Below, piece by piece: positions 1 to 11,092 of a DNA stretch of 64,000 nt (its first letter is position 1; each line of letters opens with the position of its first letter). A program made the position numbers and the translations under genes. The DNA is from Ulva prolifera (taxonomy: Eukaryota; Chlorophyta; Ulvophyceae; Ulvales; Ulvaceae): positions 3,293,713-3,357,712 of the forward strand of contig CM041201.1 of assembly GCA_023078555.1 (NCBI GenBank), given 5' to 3'. The notes under the pieces were generated by a model. That model was not told the origin of the DNA, did no database searches, and worked only from the letters and a program-made list of their open reading frames with translations.

Positions 1-2
1 AT

Positions 3-582
3 CGGGAGCTCAACGTGAAGAACAGCGGTGAAAAGAGCCGCGACTTCTCTCTGCCACTGGGTGTGCCTTCGGTGGGGTACAACCACCCCACGTCTCACCA
101 CCACGCTCCTCAAGGGGGCTTTGACAGCCATGGCCCTCGGTATCAACATGGATATGCTGACGAAGCACAGGTCAACGGTGCGACCATGACATATCTGAGT
201 TGCTGCTTGAGGGGGCTGCTTCAAACCCTCTTCCACATTGCACTGCAGTGATAGAGTCTTACAAATGTGTGTACAATGGCTGTGAGTGCAAGGCTGAGAA
301 GATGTAAATGTGTGTGCAGGAATGTCATATGTCACTGCGCACCGTGCCGCGGTGGAACGAGTGAACATGGTACTCCGGATGCCCCCGGGTCCTGGGGCAG
401 CAGCACCCGGCCGGGGCATGGCACCACCGGCGTATGGCCCAGGTCCAGGGGGCCCTGCAGGTCCTGGTCGGGGGGGGCCGCCTCCAGGTTATGCTCCGTA
501 TGGGGCGCCACCGAGGGGTGGTCCTGGAGGGCCGCCGCCACCGCGTCCCCACATGTACGCAGGCGGCCCACCCCCTCAATAA
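3..582 (+). CDS. 3' end of a Pro/Gly-rich protein (5' end outside window)
   Basis: Two exons fit: 3-177 and 320-582. The first is open from the window edge (starts RELNVKNSGEKSRDF) and ends at a GTGCGA donor; the second follows a TGTGCAG acceptor, and the phases match (1 nt plus 2 nt make a Gly codon). The last 60 residues are almost only Pro, Gly, Ala and Arg (PGRGGPPPGYAPYG), ending GGPPPQ before TAA at 580. Such tails are common in RNA-binding and splicing proteins, but no domain is visible in the part present, so no function is assigned. The gene converges with the minus-strand gene ending at 897. Confidence 0.5.
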
Positions 583-896
583 TTGCATGGTCTTCTGGCC
601 CGTACTCCTACTTCGCTGCTCAGCTACAACAAGATGTGCATTTGTGTAATTGACATGCTGGGCTTTTGAATCATGTCCAGGATGACGCTGCTGAGGCCTT
701 GCGTCTATGGTGTGGTTTTCACGATAAGGCGACCTGCGGTCACAGTGTTACCCACGCCAAGCGTACTTCAGCAAACTTTCACAGCGGGATTTGCACAGAC
801 TGGTCACTGCTCACATGATTTGAAAAAGGTATTATTGCTCTGATGACAGACTGGTTTTCTTCGAACACCGCTCGCTGCTCAGAGGCATCATTCTTA
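583..896. other. convergent intergenic spacer
   Basis: About 310 bases between two convergent genes. I see no coding signal, repeat or RNA gene; it should hold the two 3' UTRs. Confidence 0.5.
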
Positions 897-2791
897 CTAC
901 AGTTCCGAAACCAACTTGACGATGTTGGCCTGTCCTGTCCACAATTCAGCTCGCACGCGGCTTGATTCCCTGGACATCTTACTCCACTCATCCTGGGATA
1001 TGGAGCTGTGTTGTGATGATCCGACAGCTTTCTGTGAGCCATTCAGTCGACGTTGTTTATTTGCAGCACAGAATACACCTGGTAATCCCTCAGGGCACAG
1101 GAGCTGAAGAAGGGCATGGACCCTCTGCTGGTAGTCAGGATTGGCTCCGGAGCTTCCCCATAGCCGGAACATTGCCTCCTGCAGGCCCAAATCACAGGTC
1201 TGAGATGACAGCCGTTGCAGTACGTCCATTCAGATTTCCTATGTTGTAGCCAAGAGGATCACACGCATTGGAACAAGGTGTGCACGGCAGATTATCACAG
1301 CAAGCGATCCATCTGGTGAAATGAATACGCCACACCTCTATTGCACAAGCCTTGCTCACAAGCTTGCAGTCAGGTGCCAAGATATGCGCAATCACCTGGA
1401 AAGCCTCATCCCGTTCAGTACTGCCTGTTGCAACAGCACGAGCATACACTGGCGCCACTGGCAGGTGTGGCTTCCCATCCACAGAATAAGCAAGCACTGC
1501 TTCTGCTGCCTTCTGCTCGAGGTCTGCTTCCACTTGAGCTTGGCGTTTCTCAGCTGCAAGCAGGACCCTCACTGAGTGCCATACAACAACTTTGCATACA
1601 CCAAGGACAGCTACACTGCATTGTGCAGGTGCTCAACCACAACAGACTGAGTTGAAATCGGAGCTGATTAGATTTCCTGTGCAGGGAGATGAGTGTGCAA
1701 ACAGTGACATAAACAGTGTGCAAACAGTAACACACCTGCATCAGCATTTGCAGCTTGACACTGCTCTTCACTATACATCTCTTCACCGGATACATGATCG
1801 CTTGAAGATTCGACGATTTTTTCACACGTTTCAATTTCCCGAATCAAAGCCTGAGCAGCTGATATGATGGACCCTTGTACATTCATCAGCATCTGACTGT
1901 AATGTGCCATATTCTGGAGCGCCGATTCACCAGCAGCCGTGACATTCTGCACGAGCAGTGATCGTCATGACTTCACAAGCCTGTTGAACGTAGCAGTATC
2001 ACGTGATGGCTGAAGTACAAGAGTGAAATGGATGAGAAAAGCCATACCTGAGTGTCTGCGGGTCCGTGCAACGTGATCCCTCGGATCTTGTATTCATATA
2101 TTTTCAGCAGCTCTTCATCTGATAGATTGTAGCAGTCACTGATAGATAGTGGCGCTGGTACGGCTGCGGGAGGATTGGGGTGTAAGTTTGTCGTATTTTT
2201 TATTGGCCTTGCCGTCTGCATTCCGGGTGCACATGCCCATCACTTCGGTGTCTGATTGTGAATGCGATTAAAAAGGGCAAGAACATCAGCACGGTTCAAA
2301 TATATCGTGTACATGAGCCGCTGTTGTCTCCACAGGTCCAAAGTGGAACCACAAGAATTGCTACTGGGGCGTGCACTTACTGACAGAAGCTTCAGCTGTG
2401 TGCGACCGGAATTCACACTGTTACGCTCGCATTGATCTTTAATTTACTATTGTCTGCTGTTGGCTTTGCCAGTTTGGCAAGCCAGACACTTCCATGCCGA
2501 GAGCCATTGTAGCCGCGAACTAGCCATCCATGCAAGAACATTGCCCGAGGGCGCAGCAGCATGGACCTCAAGGAGTCTAGAAGGACGCACAGTACCGGAC
2601 TGTTCGCGAACAGCCTGCGCTTTCCGCTTCTGACGACTGCGGGCCATCGCTGGCTTGGCCAGAGCCAACAGCGTCAAGTTGTCCTCTTTACACCCATCAG
2701 CTGCTGGAGGCACGGGCGAAACATTATGATGTGTCGGAATAGGATGTGGCGGATTGTGTATCATCACCTCATCTTCGCTTTCAGATTCCAT
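897..2791 (-). CDS. orphan protein, 5 exons, about 380 aa
   Basis: The exon chain complement(2567-2791, 2048-2215, 1736-1946, 1336-1571, 897-1199) closes in frame with matching phases at every junction (1143 nt). The protein begins MESESEDEVMIHNPP, acidic, followed by a short basic patch (MARSRQKRKAQAVREQ) that could be a nuclear localisation signal. Exon 2 has SISDCYNLSDEELLKIYEY; exon 3 is helical (ALQNMAHYSQMLMNVQGS) with an Asp/Glu-rich end; exon 4 has an Ala/Glu/Gln-rich helix (AEKRQAQVEADLEQKAAEA), likely coiled coil. No signal peptide or TM segment is seen. I do not recognise the family. Nuclear location is inference from charge pattern alone. It lies tail-to-head behind the membrane-protein gene at 3268-5414, same strand. 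Confidence 0.6.
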
Positions 2792-3267
2792 CGTGCCGGT
2801 GTCGGGTGATCAGTTCAGAAACATGATGCGGATTCGCATGGCCATGCCACAGCTGGCACCATCAGCCAGCCCTACAATGCTTCTCAAGTGCTTCCTAATT
2901 CAACGATGGCAACGTGATCGCCCGCCGGCAGATCAGCCGGGGTCATGCCAGCATGCATGTTCCAGGGTGTGGCATTCAGGCTAGCACAACCCATGCTCTG
3001 CGCGTGCATACAGACACGGAGCTGCCACGATGAAGCCTGAAGATAGCAAGTTTACAAAAGCTAGCTGTGATGAACTTTTTTTGGCCATTTACTAGGTCAT
3101 TTGTGCATTGCAGAGGTAGCAGCAAAAACGCCATGCGCGTGGAACATTCCAGCATTTCTGGAAACTACCTGGATTTGTATTGAAAAACGGCTACGCACGG
3201 TAGAAAATAGTCAGCCACATTAATCGGCGCGCCATCGGCACATATAAGTCCTCAAATCCATTTCACG
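2792..3267. other. intergenic spacer
   Basis: About 475 bases between two minus-strand genes. No convincing coding sequence. It should contain the promoter of the 897-2791 gene; I cannot point to a defined element. Confidence 0.4.
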
Positions 3268-5414
3268 TCAGACTCGTGGAGGCGGTACCGGAACAGCTGC
3301 TTGATGCTGCTGCACATCACAGTCATGCAAATCTGGACCATCCCGCGTGTTTCTCCAGCTGCCGTCTGCCCCTCCCACTGCCTTCAGCATCCCCTCACCG
3401 GAGCCCTCATCGTCCAGGCCCTGATGCGCAAGCATGCCAGTTGGCTTCTGAGGCACGCATCCATACGTCCTCACTGCCCTGCCTTTGCTGTTGCCTGCAG
3501 CCTTGTATTCTGGCATGCCCTGTGCTGGGTCCATCGACAGTGTAGGAGGCTGGTGAATTGGAAAGTGCGAAAGCGAGCCTTCGTTCAGCAGGCTGTACGT
3601 GCTGTTCGGAGGGGCAATGCCCTTCATGGCCAGGTCATCTGCAAGAGTCCTGAACCTGTGCATCCAGTGATGGTCCTTCACCAGTGACTTGAGGCGCATG
3701 GCTGATGACGATTGCAGTAGGACTAGCGCCACAAACGCTGCAGCCAGCCATATAATGGCCAGCCTGCAGCCCTCATGCCCTGCAGCTTGAAGGCTTGTGT
3801 TAGAGTCTCATGTTGCTGACTCACGCTGCTGCCACAGCATGCTGCCATGCATCACTGAATACATGGCTGCCTGAAAGCTACGTGAGTGGGTATGCCACGT
3901 TTCGAAAATGCTGTGATCCTGGCTATTGAGCTCAGAAACTGTGGTCCACCTGCACTAGCGCCCCCCCCATCGTGCGACTTAGGGCCATGCAGTTGATTTG
4001 AAATGTATGTACTCTGCACAGAACCCAGCGCCGCCAAGAGATGACTCTGCATGAAGATGCGGCACCACAAAAACTCAGGGCAGTGGGCTCATACCTTGAC
4101 TTGCATCAGCTTGCATTGCTTCAACTGCGTCTGGCGTGCATACACAGCCAGATGCTGAAGTCCCCCAGAAATTAAATTGCTCCACATTGACGCATGCAAC
4201 CGTTGGGCAGGTGACCGTGCTGATCGCGGACATGGACATCTCCAGCTCCTTCACATCCGTTTGCAGGATCTGGAGAGTTTTCACTGAATCTATGATGGTT
4301 GTCCCGCACTGTAGACGGCTGCAGTACCTGCACATATGCCAACAGCTGCAGCATGACAGATTGCAAACAACGTGGCCGCAGACGTGCACAAGCAGCGACC
4401 GCAATTCTTGCCATGTTCCCAAGCAGAACACATAAGCATTGTCCTGGCATGTTTGTGGGGGCTGGTCTGTTCACATGGATGGTGTGTGTGTATGTCGAAA
4501 ATGTGCTGAAACGTGGGTCAGCGCACTCTTTTACGTTCTGCACTATGCCCTGTAATTGACCGTCTGTATCTTGTAGCCACGCCCGGGTATCTGTGAAGAA
4601 CACCTGATCTACCTGCAATTCGGCGCGGCTGATGCACGTTGAGAAGAGCACTGCGAGCGTGCACAGGCCCGCTCTGCAGTCGGATGCCGTAGTATCCTTG
4701 TTACATTGATGATTTCCACACCTGTTCTGTTAGTTGCAGGTTCATAGCATTGCTGGCGCGTTTGTCTACGGCTTCGAAGGCAAAAACGAGAGTACACATA
4801 TAGCACAGCACAGCACCAAACCATATTGTAGACATGATCGACAGTGCATGTATGATATTCATAGCGAGCCTGGACACCGGCAGCACTGTGCAGCTGGTTC
4901 TGACAATTCCAGCATCCAAGATAAATCGGTGCTTCGCTGCTGTACGGTATAGATGGCTACCAATGGTCCATAGTGCACCTGCACAATGCCTGCCTTGACT
5001 GGCGTCACCGCGTGGAATCAACATGACTGCCACCAATCAAGAGGTGCAAAACAGAGCTTGCATCAAGAACCAGTGAAAGCAATCTAGAGTCTTTCAATTA
5101 CGAATTCATGGCTTGGATCGGGGTGTTTCTCAAAATTGGCCAATTCCCTCAATTCAAACGTGAAACTGGAGAATCGTACCAAGGATTGTCGCAAGCACCA
5201 CAGTGCAAGATACACGAAATATCCAGACGAGCCAGTCTGATGTAGAAGATCGATCTAGTTGCGCTGCAGAATCGGAGAACAGGCTTTCAAGTGCGCTGCT
5301 CGCTGTCAGTAGGTGCCCGAGAAATTTCACTGACGTGAAAGCGAAAACAGCAGTCAGTGCTAGAAGAGGCCAACTCAATTTCTTGAGAAGCCACCTGAAT
5401 TTGTTTTCGCTCAT
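3268..5414 (-). CDS. orphan multi-pass membrane protein, 6 exons, about 448 aa
   Basis: The model complement(5180-5414, 4722-4978, 4535-4612, 4309-side start 4308 to 4095, 3899-3949, 3268-3779) closes in frame (1347 nt). It starts MSENKFRWLLKKLSW, with hydrophobic segments at about residues 13-33 (LLALTAVFAFTSVKFLG), 66-85 (WLVWIFRVSCTVVLATIL), one in exon 2 (HALSIMSTIWFGAVLCYMC) and one at the start of the last exon (LAIIWLAAAFVALVLLQ). The loop before the last TM has Cys residues that could be disulfide bonded (TCPTVAC, SGCVCTPDA). The C-terminal tail of about 140 residues is hydrophilic. Topology (4 TMs with a Cys-containing loop) is seen; family and function are not recognised. The two smallest exons are the least certain. 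It diverges from the IQ-motif gene across a 462-bp spacer. Confidence 0.55.
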
Positions 5415-5876
5415 TATTGCAAGCACGGCGCTTGCAGATTAGCAGAGTTGCTGACCGCAAAGTTCCCGGCACATGGCGGTCTTATCGCTTCAGCTCAACA
5501 CAGAATGCACCAAAACTCGCTCACATGCAGCAAATACTCGAGGTGAGTATGTTTGTGCCGTACGATGTTCGCCACAACTGCGAATGGATGAGCATTTCCA
5601 AGCAGTGCTGGTGAACTGTGAGGCATGCATGGCGACAGGCATGCATGGCGACAGTTCAGGCCGAGGAATCAGCTGCGGTTCCCAATCCTGAGAAGGTCGT
5701 GACAAGTCCAAAGTTGACACGATGAGGGTATGTCAAAGACACCTGTGCTGTGCATGTGCAATATCATGGCGTACATAGCTTTCGGGGCACTGGGCGGGAA
5801 GGTTGCCACCGTGTAGATCCGGGGTAGGACTGGGCAGCGGCCGCAGCTCATACCAGAAACATCAAGTAATCATATC
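5415..5876. promoter_or_regulatory. divergent spacer with a 16-bp tandem duplication
   Basis: 462 bases between the start codons of two divergent genes, so it must contain both promoters. At 5622-5653 a 16-bp unit starting GGCATGCATGG is repeated exactly twice in tandem. No TATA box is evident. Confidence 0.4.
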
Positions 5877-8800
5877 ATGGAGACCTCAACTTCGGCGGAA
5901 TGCGCTCATGCCTACGGGCTGGGGAATATGCGCAGGGCGCACTTGGCCAACATGCACCGCCGCGTGGAGGCCGATGCGCAAGCAGCTTGTAGCAGAATGG
6001 CGAGTATCCAGGTATGTAGGGCAGTGAATGGTGTGTGCTGCTCTGATCGGTCAACCTCGCTGCACCTGGTACATGCTGCAGCCTCGCAGGCACACAGGAG
6101 CGAACGAAGGACCGTGGCACGGCAGCGTTGGAAGGTCCAGATGCGATTGGTGCAACACGTCGTCAAATCGTGCGCTTCCACTTCCCACTTGCAAAGTTAT
6201 ACATTCACAATTCGTCCATCACACTTGCGGCTGGCCCAATGACTAGTCGCAGACTTGAAGGAGAAACGATCCGAAGCTGGTAGATGAGAGTGGCATGGAC
6301 ACCATAGCCCTCCATGTACGCACTCAAGATCGGCAGCATGCGCAAGGCCAACAAGGCCAAGGGCTGCGGCGGGAGATGCAGGTGATCCAATCACACCCAC
6401 TCCTGACATCTCGCATCATCAGGCAACCTGGTCGCTGAGGTACACATGCTTACAGAGCATGGCTGCCAGAGTGAACGCTGCTCAAGCCCTTGCGGGGAGA
6501 TCGAAAGTTGTGGAAGACGCAGCGATCGTACTCCAGAAGAATGCTCGCCGCTGGCTGGTAATGCGGATGATGCAGAGGGCCAGGGCCCAGATAAAGCTAC
6601 AGCAAGCCATGGAAGCCATGTCAGCAGCTTTGTATGGCAGCAAGGGCCCTATCCAGGCTGAGAACGAGCAGTCAACCCAGGCAGAGGAGCCAGCCCGAGC
6701 ACAAACAGCGCCAACAGGCCGCTTCAGAGCACGCAACGCACCTCAGCATCACCGACGCAGGCTCCTCATCGACCTGGACCTGGAACGCAGGCGTGCACGT
6801 CGGTCAGCCCTGCGTAGCGCCCATGCAGATCAACGGCAGAGATCCACGAGCTCGAGCAAATCCCGCATCTTGACAAACCTGCAAGACGACATCATGCACC
6901 GGCGCCGCCCGGTGCACACCCCCACTGCGCCTGACTTCTTACCCCACAGCCACCCGCCTGCCTCAGCCCCGGACCAGCCTATCCCACCTCACCAACAGGC
7001 CAGCGCTCCCCGCCGTCCACCAGGCGAGCGGGGCAGACACGCAAGTCCACGCTGCGACAGCGGTGCACCGCAGCCCTGGTGCTACGCATCGTCTCTTGCG
7101 CATGACACGCCCGCAGCCTGGAATCGTTCCACGCTTGCTCGTCCGCCGCAAATTGCGCCGGCTTTGGGTGGTGGCACGCTATGTCCGGTGCGTGGGAACC
7201 GCGGATGGCCGCAGGAGCTCCAGGAGATGGTCGAGTTTGGGGAGGCGGTGTATGGGCAGTATCAGCGTGGCATCGTGCCGTCCACACCCGACCGATCTAC
7301 GCCGACGGCCCCAGAGGGGTCACCCACGGCAGCACTGAGCATGGACGTAGGATCCCTCGGAGGCATGGACTCGCTGCTGGAGCTGTGGGAGAGGGGCCGT
7401 GGGGGCACGGCGCCAGACAGCCCGGGAGGCATCGCACACGTCCTCTCGCAGACGCAGCAGGCGCGGTGCCTGGCAGGCCTCGGGCCGTGCTTCCAGCAGC
7501 TGCTGGGCAGCTACGAGATGCTGTGGAGGCATCCCGAGACGGTGCGGGTGGACGAGCGCGACTGGCTGGCCCGGCGGGTTATGGGGGACACGGCAGACCT
7601 GGGCGCAGAGGAGCTCAAGCCGCTGGAGGGGCGGATTGTCCGCACGGCGGCGGACCTCGGGCCGCTTGTGCGCGAGCTCGACAAGGCGCGCACGCCGTCG
7701 ATTGGGCAGTGGCGGTCGCCACCGGTGCACGCGGCCGCTGACTTCTGCTTGCTTGCACCACAGCCTCGGACGCCGGCGCTCACAGAGGATCGCAGCGGTG
7801 GGGCCGGCCCGGAGGCGGCGAGCCCGGAGCTGTCGTGCAGGGAGCCGTGGGTGACAGCAGATGTGACCTTGCGGGGATCCAGCTGCAGGGAGCATGCGCA
7901 CACTGTGCAGCACTCACAGCCCGGGGATGACCCGTGGTCGCACGGAGGCGTACAGGACCTTGGGGAGGGGGCTCTGTGCAGTGGACCGGCGAGTCAGCAT
8001 TCCGACGGGGCTGGCGCTGCAGTGGACGCGGAGCCATGCTACGGAGCGGATGATGGAGGAGAGTGTGGCTACCTCTCGATCCGGTATCCATCTTGTCATG
8101 AGCTGTTTGATGAAGTGGGAGGAGGGGGGACCGGGGCTGGGCTGCGAGCTCCCGAGCTGGAAAGCAGCGTGTCTCACCTGTTGCGGACAATCACCGGCGA
8201 TGCAGGTCTTGCAGGTGTGCTCCACAGGCTGTGTACAGCAGTCCATCCACTTGCTGAGACTCTGAGTCGGTGTCTAGAGGGAGGTCGTTGGAACGCGCGA
8301 TAGATGCAGAGGGTCAACAGTTGGGCACAGAGATCAATGGGGTGCAGACAATGCAGGCGCTCTGGTGTCGGTTGACTCGCGATTCTATCATGGCAGCATG
8401 GTTCGGCTCATGCCAGGCTCGCAAGCACGCGAGTGCGACTGTGCAGGCAGGGTGATTCGAAAGGGGATATCTGAAGCGGTCCGATTCTTTGAGGACGAGC
8501 CGAAACCGCCGCCCCTGCCCGGCCCCTCCACCGAGCGTCACACGGTGGGCAGCGCAGCCGCCACGACAGCGGCTCCCACGGCGTCCGATGTAGATGGCAG
8601 CCATGATGGCAGCTGCGGTGGCAGCTCTGGCCCACGGTTCATGCGGCCGCTGCTGCGCAGTCCCACATACACCACCAGGATGCTGCAGGCTCAGGGCCCG
8701 TTGATCGATAGCAGTAGAGTGGAGCGCATTGTGGAGCCTCCTGTGCCGCTGCGGGTCCGGAAGGTCACTGCTTCCGCCTGTCCTTCTTTGCGGGCTGGTC

Positions 8801-9705
8801 ACGGATCTTTGATCAGGGCTGTCCCTGTCCAGCCGTGGCAGGTCAGGTCAGACAGCTCTGCGCCATCACAGCTGCGACAAGACAGGATACAAAGTGCGAG
8901 AACAGGTCCGTTGTGCATCCACGCCTGCCTGGCTGGGCCTGAACATCCGATGCAATACGTGAAAGTGCTTTTGTGCCAGGGTGACTGCTGAAACGATTGG
9001 TAACAGCGCTGCATATCTTCAAGATGATCGCTGTGATACCAAGTTGCTCAGGAGTAAATTGCCCCCTTTCCAGCTCCCTGCGCTTCGGCGGTGCCGTTGT
9101 GACCATGCATGGCCATGCTGTGCATAGTGGAGCAAAAGGCTTGTGCGCGGAAGAGCGGCACAGGCAACTGCTGTGCAGGGAAGTATCATGGTCGGAGCGA
9201 CAGCTTGGCTCACATGAATGACAGCGATGGTGAAGTGGAAGAATGTGGTGGACACGGCAACAAGACAAAGGCATCTGAGCAACAGCAAGCCATGGCCACG
9301 TTCATGCCGGCACAAGCGAAGGCTGTACAGTTCCAGCAAAGCAGAATTTGGTCGAGGCAGGACGCAAACCACACTGTCGCAGCCAAAGGCAACGTAACGG
9401 AGGATCCAAGGGTTCACGAAACAGTGACTGCCACATCTGGAACCTGGAGCAAACACAGCTATACGCCAGAAAACTCTGTTGAGATCTGGTCACCACAGGC
9501 TGCAGCACAGGTGATTGCCAGACACCAGGCTGTTATGGAGCAGAGGAATGTTCAGCTTTCAAAGTCGAGGCCGAAACTTAGGGATTGTGATTGGCAGAAG
9601 CTGAAAAGACTGCCGGGAGACCCAAAGCATATGAATGCACACACACGGCTGCGTGTGGCTATTCTATCAGAATCATTGCTACCGTGTACGATAGACTCAG
9701 GGTGA
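5877..9705 (+). CDS. IQ-like motif protein, 4 exons, about 990 aa
   Basis: Exons 5877-6011, 6456-8214, 8357-8905 (or to 8980; same phase) and 9179-9705 join in frame. The start METSTSAECAHAYGL leads into basic helices (NMRRAHLANMHRRVEADAQ), and residues 67-82 (AAIVLQKNARRWLVMR) form an IQ-like calmodulin-binding motif, with the distal Arg one place off the consensus. The rest is low-complexity, rich in Arg, Pro, Ser and Gly, with no other domain I recognise. Exon 4 contains helical stretches (SPQAAAQVIARHQAVMEQ). No signal peptide or TM. The donors at 6012 (GTATGT) and 8215 (GTGTGC) are good; the exon 3 end is ambiguous. Calmodulin or centrin binding and a cytoskeletal or basal-body role are inference. 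IQ proteins of this composition are common in algae and mostly unstudied. Confidence 0.6.
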
Positions 9706-9882
9706 CTCCATGGTCAGGGACTGCTACAATGCAATGCAATTTTAGTAGCTGTATGGACAACACATTTCACACGACTCGCGATACGCTCAATCATTATACA
9801 CAGGCCACATCAGGCTCCCCACATGACAATCCCTGATGATCATCTAACGCAGCCATGCGGACCACAAGTTGCGTCACAGTGA

Positions 9883-10385
9883 TCACTCGTTCTCTGCATG
9901 TCCTTCAGTTTCCAGATTCTGGGGCCCAGCTTGCAGTTGTTGCTTCGCCTTCTCGGCATCACGCATCCGATTGGCCCTCCAGTACTGGTAGAAGTACTGC
10001 TGCTGCCATTCAATGGACAGCTGCACGGTCTTTTGCTTCAAAGCCTTCCTGAATCCGGCGTCTTCCAGATTGTCCAGCATTTGAAGACAATGAGGGTAAC
10101 TGCGTGATTATGCCGGGTGATCAGGGACTAGCCAATCGCATGACATAGCACAAGAAGCAAATTGCACCAGACGTACGTGATATATGAGCAGTAAGGTCGC
10201 TTCTGCCAGTACTTCAGGTAGCGCAAGAATCTCAGAAAAGAGGGCTCATCCAAGTAGCCACGCTGGGCCAGAAAATTCAGATAGCCGGCATCTGCCAAGC
10301 ACTGAACAAATTCAAGTTCGAGCATGAACCTCTCACGGGGAGGTATGGAGGCGACGTCTGCATAGTCAAACGGCTGAGGTTCCAT
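9883..10385 (-). CDS. MED31: Mediator complex subunit 31
   Basis: Two exons, complement(10177-10385) and complement(9883-10099), give 141 aa. The first encodes MEPQPFDYADVAS followed by the family core (RFMLELEFVQCLADAGYLNF, then FLRYLKYWQ); the second begins after a CGCAG acceptor and completes the hallmark Tyr-Pro-His-Cys-Leu (YPHCLQMLDNLEDAGFRKAL). The split Thr codon is restored by the GTACGT donor at 10176. The length and order match MED31/SOH1, a small, highly conserved subunit of the Mediator middle module that links activators to RNA polymerase II in the nucleus. The C-terminal tail (WQQQYFYQYWRANRMRDAEK) is basic and helical, as in plants. Only about 140 bp separate its ATG from the possible + strand first exon at 10524. 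Confidence 0.95.
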
Positions 10386-11092
10386 TGGCTTGCGCTCTTA
10401 GTCTGGCACTGAGCAGAAACGTCGCCTACGATCGAGCATGTCGTAATGTAATGCTGCAGCAACTAAACATCATGCTAGACAACAGCCCATTGCACCATGC
10501 AGTGGATCTAGAAGTACGGTAGCATGCGCGCGACTCCCCTGGTTTCAGGCGCTACTGCATGGCGCGTTGAACAGCCTGCAGTGCAGCAACAGACAACTGC
10601 ACTGAAGGTGAGATCAAATTTTGACTCACATACCTCTCTGATATGCCGCATCCGATTAGTCGCCTGGAACCACCATCGAGCTGCACAGCTTGCGTTGCGA
10701 CGCGTTGGGTTGTGTACTGTAGCCACAGGTGCTACGTCGCCGAGCCATTGAATCAACGCAAAGCTTTTCACATGCCCTGTGCAGAAACATGCCGACATGT
10801 CTACAGAACAGTACCGGATGCAGCCCTGCAGGGTCATGAACTCTGATCCTGCAGGGCTGCCGGAGTAAATTACACAGCTGGTGCCAGAGGTATACGACAT
10901 CTTGCAGCTGACCCCCTCACTGCAAACGAACGTCGCCAGACGCACACTCCTGGTGGAGCGGTGATAGAATAATCACCACCATGGTACTGCCATACATGAT
11001 GCACTGCTCGCGTTTACTTGGGCTGCGGCTGGACCATGCGCGATGTCCATACGGCCTCTGCGTGACTGTCTTGAAGCCTGGTTGATCTGCAG
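10386..11092 (+). other. promoter region of MED31 and possible 5' exon of the next gene
   Basis: A short reading frame at 10524-10607 (MRATPLVSGATAWRVEQP) ends at a GTGAGA donor in phase 0 and could be a first exon of the + strand membrane gene; the open stretch LVPEVYDILQLTPSLQ near 10861-10940 could be another. Neither can be tied to the downstream exons with confidence. Confidence 0.3.
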
